From: Microcaldota archaeon
GTDB lineage: Archaea > Micrarchaeota > Micrarchaeia > Micrarchaeales > Micrarchaeaceae
Direction: 5' to 3'
Assembly: GCA_028867845.1 (NCBI GenBank)
Contig: JAGWFU010000040.1
Location: 1-5,316 of the forward strand
Length of the DNA stretch: 5,316 bases
Both the position numbers and the translations under genes were made by a program. The notes beneath the pieces were generated by a model, which ran no database searches, was not told where the DNA came from, and was given only the letters and a program-made list of their open reading frames with translations. Of this stretch, positions 1-4,372 are shown piece after piece. The stretch's first letter is position 1. Every line of letters starts with the position of its first letter.

Positions 1-348
1 CTGCCTGCCAGGTATGTACTCGATCACCTGTCCCTTGAATCCCTGCGTTGCGCTGTACACCAGCGTAGCTGGAAACGGTATGGAATTGGGCACCAGCCTA
101 TGCATCCTCTCCAGGTCTGCGAACTGCATCAGTGTCTCAGTCTCATCTGCTACCTTCAGGAATAGTTTGTGGCTTATCTGGCCGTATCCTCTGCCTCCTC
201 TTCCCCAAACCGATTCGAGGTTCGTTATCTCCGTCCTGGTAAGCGATGCGCTCTCGTGGACCATGAGGGTGGAGCCTCTCCTTATCGGCCTGAAGCTCTC
301 CAGCTCCGGGCGCAGAGAATCAGCCTTGCCGCTGGTTATGGAGTGCAT
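1..348 (-). CDS. Protein-kinase-fold protein, N-terminal part (runs off left edge)
   Basis: The first 116 codons of a gene that continues beyond the left edge. Translation from the ATG at 348 shows what looks like a kinase N-lobe. A glycine-rich stretch (residues 49-56, GRGGRGYG) fits the nucleotide-binding loop, followed by a beta strand with a candidate ATP-contacting lysine (LFLKV, Lys65). A helix follows with a possible partner glutamate (Glu80 in ADLERMH), then a strand ending in VIEYIPG (109-114), which resembles the hinge of aminoglycoside-phosphotransferase-like and RIO-like kinases. The catalytic loop lies outside the window, so activity cannot be judged. It follows the upstream gene by 7 bp and is probably co-transcribed. 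The ATG is the first possible start after an in-frame stop at 372-370; no clear Shine-Dalgarno is seen. The general order resembles the kinase-like protein at 1497-2090, but the two are not close copies. The substrate is unknown; a non-kinase with a similar fold is possible. Confidence 0.72.
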   Translation of the reverse strand, partial: MHSITSGKADSLRPELESFRPIRRGSTLMVHESASLTRTEITNLESVWGRGGRGYGQISHKLFLKVADETETLMQFADLERMHRLVPNSIPFPATLVYSATQGFKGQVIEYIPGRQ

Positions 349-355
349 CTGGCAG

Positions 356-958
356 TCACTTGGTGAGCTTCAGCTCGAATCCGCTGGGCAGCGAGGCCTC
401 GGGTATTATGTGCCTCTTGTTGTGCCACACTATAGCCTGGAACCTGTTCCATGCGAAGCTGAAGAGGAAGCTGTCCTTGAGTATGCCGTCATGGATGATG
501 AAGTCATCACCGACCTTGGTGTGGCGTAGGAACAGCCCGTGCGCCTCCTCGGCGTGCCTTGTCGCGCCTGACCTGCTCATCACTATCTTTACCCCTGTTA
601 TTATCCTGTCCTCGTTCCTTATTATCTTCCCTATGGCCTCCCTGTCCCCTCTGCTTATAGTGGCCATCCTGCTCTCCCCGTAGAAGTCCAGCATGTAGAG
701 GTCAGCCTTGAGCAGGTTGAATACTCTCCTCTCCCCTGCGGCCAGCCCCTTCGGGTTCCTGAGCATCTGCAGGCTGTGGCTCAGCGACGGGGAGTGGTTG
801 ATCTTCGCTATCACCGACCTCTCCATCGCCGATACGTTGTCGCCCAAGCTTATCTCACAGCTTGTCGCCTGGTTCACTACCTTCTTGATTCTTAGGCCGT
901 CCTCGGACCACTGCTGGCTCGATATCTGCTGTCCCGGTGTAATGTCTCTTGTCTGCAT
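356..958 (-). CDS. Hypothetical soluble protein, 200 residues
   Basis: I do not recognise this family. The 200-residue product has no signal peptide or membrane segment and should be cytoplasmic. The N-terminal 60 residues are polar. Residues 62-92 look helical (SLQMLRNPKGLAAGERRVFNLL region). A basic and acidic middle (about 103-128, with IIRNEDRIITGVKIV) looks like alternating helix and strand. The end (152-180) is strand-like and aromatic-rich, with several Phe and Trp and the histidines in HDG and WHNKRH. There is a single Cys (34). The ATG at 958 lies 14 bp after the previous stop, and a GTGAG element 5 bp upstream could be a weak ribosome binding site. It sits between a kinase-fold gene and other unknown genes in a tight minus-strand run, so it may be a partner or substrate of a kinase; that is inference from position only. 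The plus strand here also has open frames, but they read as shadows. Confidence 0.8.
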   Translation of the reverse strand: MQTRDITPGQQISSQQWSEDGLRIKKVVNQATSCEISLGDNVSAMERSVIAKINHSPSLSHSLQMLRNPKGLAAGERRVFNLLKADLYMLDFYGESRMATISRGDREAIGKIIRNEDRIITGVKIVMSRSGATRHAEEAHGLFLRHTKVGDDFIIHDGILKDSFLFSFAWNRFQAIVWHNKRHIIPEASLPSGFELKLTK

Positions 959-972
959 GGTAATCTCACTAA

Positions 973-1416
973 TTAGCGCCTGAGTTTCCTTATCCTTTCC
1001 ATCGCGTGCTCAACGTACTTGTTGAGGCAGGCACTGTACTCCAGATCACTGCTTGCCCTCATCTCCTCCCTGGCGATGTTGATCCCCGCTAGGTTGAAGT
1101 GGAACAGGCCGTCGACGGGATTGTCCTTGAACGCCTTTATCTCGCTCTTGAAGCCTTCATTTGATGTCTTGGTTATCACCGCACCGAACCTCTCCGCGCC
1201 CCCCGAGGTAAAGGTGTGGTAGCTGACCTGCAGCAGCGCATTCGGTTTTGTGTAGGGGGTTATTACGTCCCTCTCTGACTCGCTGCAGTTCCACCAGCCT
1301 CCCCAGTGCTTTATGCTCTCCACCCTAAGGTCGTAGCCGTGCGGATCCCCAAGCAGGTTGAGGTTGCGCGAGTATATGCTGTTCGAGTCCTTGGCTCTCA
1401 ATCGTACGCTTTGCAT
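973..1416 (-). CDS. Hypothetical soluble protein, 147 residues
   Basis: Not recognised. The product has no membrane segment. Visible points are a Trp-rich patch HWGGWWNCSE (residues 37-46), a strand-rich middle (ALLQVSYHTFTSGG, then FGAVITKT, about 60-84), and a charged C-terminal helix (about 116-147) ending in basic residues RIRKLRR. Two Cys occur (44 and 130). The start is uncertain: a GTG at 1425 would add three residues, while the ATG at 1416 was chosen because ATG is usually preferred and neither start has a clear Shine-Dalgarno. The 80 bp gap upstream is the largest in this gene run and carries a TATA-like element, so this gene may begin its own transcript that includes the two genes after it. 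The stop is 14 bp before the next start. Nothing in the sequence supports a specific function. Confidence 0.75.
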   Translation of the reverse strand: MQSVRLRAKDSNSIYSRNLNLLGDPHGYDLRVESIKHWGGWWNCSESERDVITPYTKPNALLQVSYHTFTSGGAERFGAVITKTSNEGFKSEIKAFKDNPVDGLFHFNLAGINIAREEMRASSDLEYSACLNKYVEHAMERIRKLRR

Positions 1417-1460
1417 TGAATACACTGTCTTGCGGTTAGCCTATCATTTGTTGTGGCGGT

Positions 1461-1470
1461 AATTTAGCTT
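1461..1470 (-). promoter_or_regulatory. Candidate TATA-like element for the gene at 973-1416
   Basis: On the minus strand AAGCTAAATT follows an A-rich stretch (GAAAAAG). A start about 26 bp downstream would fall near 1439, giving a leader of roughly 13-23 bases before the GTG or ATG. The box is weaker than the one at 2901, so this may be an internal promoter or none at all. Confidence 0.4.
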
Positions 1471-1496
1471 TTTCGTGCGGCGCTTTGCAGTCAGGT

Positions 1497-2090
1497 TCAG
1501 CTCTTGAGCCCCCATATGAGAAGCTCGGCATTTCTGACATCAATGCCCTGCATCAGGGTGCCCACTACCTTGCCCTCGCCGCCGTCGTTTATGTGCAGCG
1601 GGTCTGAGCACTTGACTACGAACCCAAGCTTCCCGTCGACGCTGATGCCCACATTCCTGTCGTTTATGTCGCCGTGCATCAGGTTCGCCTTGTGGTAGTT
1701 GGAGATTGCCTCCATCAGCTGGTTCCCCATGTCTACGGCCGCAGCAGTGACTATCTTTCTGTCCATCCTGGCCTTGAACTGCCCGATGGTCATGGAGACC
1801 CGCTCCCTTGAGTAGCCTATCAGCTTGCCGTTTGGCCCCTCTATCCTCAGCAGTGGCTGTGTGGTGTGTACGGAATCCGCAGCGTGCAGCCGTTCCAGCA
1901 GCGTCAGCTCGGAATCGAAGTCGGTGAACTTCACGCATACATCCTTGCTTATCGCCACGACATTGCCCGAAGGCGATAGCTTGATCGGCTCCTTGTAAGC
2001 CTCGCTCGCGCCGCCGCCCTTCCTTATTATCTCCTGCGCGGACGCCTTGACGTGCTCAAGGTTCCACGCGGCCTTAATCGTTGTTTCCAT
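1497..2090 (-). CDS. Compact protein-kinase-fold protein (RIO/Bud32/APH-like), 197 residues
   Basis: A complete but very short kinase-fold protein. Visible in order: an N-terminal helical segment (1-35), two strands with a candidate ATP-binding lysine (VCVKF, Lys54), a helix with candidate Glu61 or Glu66, a strand pair (LLRIEGPNGKLIGYS, 80-94) leading to the hinge, a long helix (113-136), then a catalytic-loop motif HGDINDRN (139-146) with Asp141 and Asn146. The metal-binding DFG appears as SDP (Asp163). A final GIDVRNAELLIWGL (182-195) resembles the shortened last helix of Bud32/RIO-type kinases. All the main catalytic positions seem kept, so it is likely to bind ATP and transfer phosphate; substrate unknown. 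The C-lobe is much smaller than in classical protein kinases. Its ATG is 13 bp after the stop of the upstream gene, so the two are probably co-transcribed. A small-molecule kinase or a protein kinase would both fit. Confidence 0.82.
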   Translation of the reverse strand: METTIKAAWNLEHVKASAQEIIRKGGGASEAYKEPIKLSPSGNVVAISKDVCVKFTDFDSELTLLERLHAADSVHTTQPLLRIEGPNGKLIGYSRERVSMTIGQFKARMDRKIVTAAAVDMGNQLMEAISNYHKANLMHGDINDRNVGISVDGKLGFVVKCSDPLHINDGGEGKVVGTLMQGIDVRNAELLIWGLKS

Positions 2091-2103
2091 TGGAATCGTA
2101 ATC

Positions 2104-2880
2104 TCACGTGCCGGTCGGGATCTCGTACCTCTCTATTAGGCGCTCGCCGATCTCGTCGATCGCGGGTATCGCGGTCACAAGCAGGTCGCGCTCGGCGTCT
2201 ATGTCCTCCCTCGGCTTTATGCCGATCTTCTCCAGCACCCTCGGCAATCCCTTTGCCTTGACGTAGGGCAGGACGTTTATCACCACGTATGCGCTGTCCC
2301 TTAACGTTATAGTGAAGCCCAGCGTCTCGCCATCCCATACTGTAGCCTTGGCGAATCTCTTGGTGTACTCCTCGCTGCGCAGCTCCAGCGCGCCCTTTGA
2401 GAGGCGGCCGAATCTCGCCGCCAGTCGCGCCTCTATGTAATCAGCGACCTCGGACAGCTTCTCGGGCTGCATGTCGAGCCTCACCTTGTACGAGTACGAA
2501 GGCTTGGTGCGGCCCCCCTGGCCTACCGATAGCTCTATCCTCGGCATGCTCTGGCCCACCAGCTCGTCGTACCTCTTTATCTTCAGGCCCCTCTCCATTA
2601 TGAACTGCTCCACGCCCTTGCGCTCCACCTCCATCTGCTTGTAGCGTTCCATGACCTTTGTGTAGTCCTCTATCTTCGCGCTTATCGATTCGACTGTCAT
2701 CCTGTCGCCGCGCAACTTTGCCGCAGCGAGGGCCTCGCGCTGTGCCGTGAGCCACGGCCCCAGGTTCTTCAGATAAAAGTCGTAGGGCTCCCGCTCTACC
2801 CTCGTCAACTCCTCCCTCGACCGTGTGGGGATGCTCCTCTTGTCGGCGAAGTCTTTCGGCTTCGTGATATCGCTGTCCAT
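2104..2880 (-). CDS. Hypothetical protein with helical, coiled-coil-prone N-terminal half, 258 residues
   Basis: Lead gene of the left operon; family not recognised. Residues 1-30 are charged and probably disordered. Residues 43-108 are rich in Glu, Lys, Arg, Ala and Met (LTAQREALAAAKLRGDR, then AKIEDYTKVMERYKQMEVE) and should form long helices, possibly a coiled coil. From about 112 it becomes an alpha/beta domain: strand RIELSVG, a Gly-rich turn, strand SYKVRLDM (130-137), helix (139-156), strands LGFTITL and AYVVINVLPYV (187-207), and a final acidic helix (about 226-251). No Cys and no membrane segment. The ATG at 2880 lies about 28 bp from the centre of a strong TATA box, which indicates a leaderless transcript and supports this start. 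It is followed after 13 bp by the kinase-fold gene, so a structural partner, adaptor or substrate role for the kinase is possible but unproven. Confidence 0.85.
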   Translation of the reverse strand: MDSDITKPKDFADKRSIPTRSREELTRVEREPYDFYLKNLGPWLTAQREALAAAKLRGDRMTVESISAKIEDYTKVMERYKQMEVERKGVEQFIMERGLKIKRYDELVGQSMPRIELSVGQGGRTKPSYSYKVRLDMQPEKLSEVADYIEARLAARFGRLSKGALELRSEEYTKRFAKATVWDGETLGFTITLRDSAYVVINVLPYVKAKGLPRVLEKIGIKPREDIDAERDLLVTAIPAIDEIGERLIERYEIPTGT

Positions 2881-2900
2881 TTACAGTTATAGGGCCGTTT

Positions 2901-2913
2901 TTAATATATAAAG
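2901..2913 (-). promoter_or_regulatory. TATA box of the left operon (leaderless promoter)
   Basis: On the minus strand this reads CTTTATATATTAA, a near-ideal archaeal TATA box. Its centre is about 28 bp from the ATG at 2880, which puts the expected transcript start at or within a few bases of the start codon. No Shine-Dalgarno is seen, so a leaderless mRNA is the simplest reading. Confidence 0.75.
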
Positions 2914-2926
2914 GTTGTCCGATAGC

Positions 2927-2934
2927 TTTATAAA
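2927..2934. promoter_or_regulatory. Palindromic TATA-like element TTTATAAA
   Basis: A perfect 8-bp palindrome about 20 bp upstream of the main TATA box. It could be a second promoter for the left operon or fire rightward toward 2957. No gene is seen on the plus strand downstream, so a rightward transcript would be non-coding or spurious. Confidence 0.35.
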
Positions 2935-2984
2935 TGGGAGTGTCTGGCCACGAGGGAAGTAGCGCTTCCGCTAATGCGTTCTGG

Positions 2985-3022
2985 AAAACAAAAAGAAAAA
3001 GAGGGGGCGCGAAGCGCGCCCC
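2985..3022 (-). terminator. Hairpin plus T-tract terminator of the gene at 3044-3664
   Basis: A perfect 8-bp GC stem (3004-3011 with 3015-3022, arms GGGGCGCG and CGCGCCCC, 3-base loop). On the minus strand it is followed by a T-rich run (3002-2985, reading CTTTTTCTTTTTG and further T). It starts 21 bp after the stop codon of the surface-protein gene. Archaea usually terminate on T-tracts alone, so the added strong hairpin is notable. It also shields the left operon promoter from read-through. Confidence 0.8.
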
Positions 3023-3043
3023 GAATTGACCGCTACTCTGGCT

Positions 3044-3664
3044 TCAGCACGGGTTGTGCGGCGTCATGCAGCTTACCGTTATGCTGAGCATGTCGCCGTT
3101 CGAGAAGGTCGCGTTGTGCGTCAGGTTGAGGTTTACCAGCCTGACTGCGGACACTCCGTACTCGTCGTTGTGCAGGTCGCCCAGAGCCTGTATCGGGAAG
3201 GTTCCCGCCTTAGGCCCGTTGCTCGTCAGGGTCGGCACTGTCAGCCACGACTCTGTCCCAGCACCAAGCTGGCTCGAGTTGACGAACTGCAGCTGCACCT
3301 CTCCTGGCGCCACTCCGCTCGCCGCTATCCTGGCGTTGAACTCCAGGTTGGCAGAGCCTCCGAGGCCGGCTATGTCGTAGACAACCCTGGATGAGTTGGC
3401 CGGCAGGACGAATCCCTGCAGGTTCACTATGGAGACGCCCGTCTGGTGGCTCGTGTTCTTCGAGCTCAACAGCCACGCCTGCATAGCGCTCAACTGGTTC
3501 TGCACCGCCGTCACGTTAGCCGCAACCCCAGCGTTTGACCACTGGACCGCGGGAGCCTGCGCGCCTTTCATCGCGCTTATCTGGCTGGACAGCAGGGCTA
3601 CTGATGCAACGATCAGTATTATCACTACTATTCCTATTCCTATCTGTATATTTTCTGAGGCCAT
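3044..3664 (-). CDS. Membrane-anchored, N-glycosylation-rich surface protein
   Basis: A 206-residue protein with one hydrophobic segment at the very N-terminus (about residues 6-27, IQIGIGIVVIILIVASVALL) and no basic prepilin cleavage site before it, so it is probably an uncleaved anchor with the rest outside the cell. A short amphipathic helix (45-65) follows, then a strand-rich domain to the end. Six N-X-S/T sequons (N50, N70, N90, N129, N180, N184) point to archaeal surface glycosylation. Two Cys, 199 and 206, at the extreme C-terminus could form a disulfide. The start at 3664 is chosen because AGGGGT at 3676-3671 sits 6 bp upstream; an ATG at 3670 would add Met-Asn. It is monocistronic, with its own promoter and a strong terminator, and is divergent from another anchored surface-protein pair. 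A pilin-like subunit or a small cell-wall glycoprotein are both possible; I cannot name the family. Confidence 0.85.
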   Translation of the reverse strand: MASENIQIGIGIVVIILIVASVALLSSQISAMKGAQAPAVQWSNAGVAANVTAVQNQLSAMQAWLLSSKNTSHQTGVSIVNLQGFVLPANSSRVVYDIAGLGGSANLEFNARIAASGVAPGEVQLQFVNSSQLGAGTESWLTVPTLTSNGPKAGTFPIQALGDLHNDEYGVSAVRLVNLNLTHNATFSNGDMLSITVSCMTPHNPC

Positions 3665-3670
3665 GTTCAT

Positions 3671-3676
3671 ACCCCT
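3671..3676 (-). promoter_or_regulatory. Shine-Dalgarno deciding the start at 3664
   Basis: AGGGGT on the minus strand resembles the archaeal AGGTGAT complement of the 16S 3' end. It is 6 bp from the ATG at 3664 but touches the ATG at 3670, so the downstream ATG is favoured. Confidence 0.5.
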
Positions 3677-3698
3677 TGCATATCATACAATCGTCATC

Positions 3699-3706
3699 CT
3701 TAAAAA
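3699..3706 (-). promoter_or_regulatory. TATA-like element for the gene at 3044-3664
   Basis: On the minus strand TTTTTAAG is centred about 38 bp upstream of the ATG at 3664. The predicted transcript start is near 3677, leaving a leader of roughly 12 bases with the AGGGGT ribosome-binding site at its 5' end. Confidence 0.5.
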
Positions 3707-3710
3707 GCCA

Positions 3711-3732
3711 CGCCCGGGGTTCGGCGCGGGCG
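3711..3732. repeat. GC-rich inverted repeat between divergent promoters
   Basis: CGCCCG (3711-3716) and CGGGCG (3727-3732) form a 6-bp inverted repeat with a 10-base spacer between the two opposing TATA elements. The position suits an operator for a dimeric regulator, but a short GC repeat can occur by chance. Confidence 0.3.
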
Positions 3733-3750
3733 GGTGCAGGTCTAATCAGG

Positions 3751-3758
3751 CATAAATA
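3751..3758 (+). promoter_or_regulatory. TATA-like element of the prepilin/propeller gene pair
   Basis: CATAAATA, centred about 47 bp before the ATG at 3802, predicts a transcript start near 3781 and a leader of about 20 bases. It is back to back with the minus-strand promoter at 3699-3706, about 50 bp away, so a shared regulator could act on both. Confidence 0.55.
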
Positions 3759-3801
3759 CCTTTCTTCCTTATGGATACTGTTAGCTCGGCTGGCTGGTCT
3801 G

Positions 3802-4371
3802 ATGGCGAAAGTTCTTGGAAACGGAATCGGCGGAATGCAAGTGCCTGCTGGGATCAAGTCCCAGGGCACGCTGATAATAATAGGCTGGCTGGTCCTGGTC
3901 ACGGTGATCGTCCTCATCGTGCTGTTCCAGCTGGGCTTCGGCAACCCGGCCAAGATAGTTGGCCCGACGTGCGTCACGCAGCCAGGTTTTGTCTGCAGCG
4001 CCCCCAGCATGAACACCACAGGCATGGTCAAGGTACAGTTCGGCCAGATAGTGTACAGCCAGATAGTAATAACCGGGGTGGGGTGCAGCAAGAACCTCAC
4101 GGGGTTCACCAACACCTCTGCGACATACGTGGTCGTCAACTCGGGGCAGACCACAACGCTCGAGTTCCCATGCCCGCAGCCTGCCGCGGTGGGCAATGTC
4201 TTCTCCGGCTACCTGTGGATAACCTACGACGCGGGGACCAGCACGGGCCTGCTGATGCAGTTCGGGAAGGTGATAACGAGCGTGACAGCGCCGAGCGACT
4301 TCATAGTCTACTCGGACCATACTGCAACTGTGACACATACGATTAACCAGGATGGAGCAATGATGTGGTGA
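3802..4371 (+). CDS. Prepilin-like membrane-anchored surface protein, 189 residues
   Basis: The N-terminus looks like an archaeal class III (type IV prepilin) signal: a short leader, then IKS|QGTL (cleavage expected between Ser20 and Gln21), then a hydrophobic helix (about 24-46) that would be both membrane anchor and filament core. In DPANN archaea the usual form is K-(G/A/S)-Q-G-T-hydrophobic, often with Glu at +5; here position +5 is Ile, so the match is imperfect. The exported part is strand-rich, has four Cys (57, 65, 95, 124; up to two disulfides) and sequons at N71, N98 and N104. ATG 3802 gives a 20-residue leader; ATG 3835 would give a 9-residue leader and cannot be excluded. A TATA-like box lies at 3751-3758. 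The stop is 1 bp before the next start, so it is co-transcribed with the beta-propeller gene. It could be a minor pilin, an adhesin partner or a simple anchored protein. Confidence 0.83.
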   Translation: MAKVLGNGIGGMQVPAGIKSQGTLIIIGWLVLVTVIVLIVLFQLGFGNPAKIVGPTCVTQPGFVCSAPSMNTTGMVKVQFGQIVYSQIVITGVGCSKNLTGFTNTSATYVVVNSGQTTTLEFPCPQPAAVGNVFSGYLWITYDAGTSTGLLMQFGKVITSVTAPSDFIVYSDHTATVTHTINQDGAMMW

Positions 4372-4372
4372 G

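Larger units (their letters stand above)
2881..3043. other. Intergenic region between the left operon and the surface-protein gene
   Basis: A 163-bp non-coding spacer. It holds the TATA elements at 2901-2934, a small inverted repeat (GGAAG 2955-2959, CTTCC 2965-2969), and the terminator hairpin. No open frame with a plausible start or protein-like composition is visible on either strand. A small RNA cannot be excluded, but nothing beyond the small stem suggests one. Confidence 0.7.

Noticed and set aside
14..529. Plus-strand open frame of 171 codons
   Set aside because: It spans two minus-strand genes and their junction. The minus-strand translation gives kinase-like motifs here, while this frame gives no recognisable protein.
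1540..1938. Minus-strand open frame inside the kinase gene
   Set aside because: Rich in Arg, His and Gly with no structure, typical of an off-frame reading; the overlapping frame contains HGDINDRN.
3711..3740. GGTTCG-containing GC-rich stretch resembling a tRNA T-arm
   Set aside because: The flanking bases do not form the T stem, and no acceptor or anticodon arm is found nearby.
3535..3801. Upstream extension of the prepilin-like gene
   Set aside because: It would run antisense through the start of the divergent surface-protein gene and both promoters, and would place the prepilin signal 109 residues into the protein.
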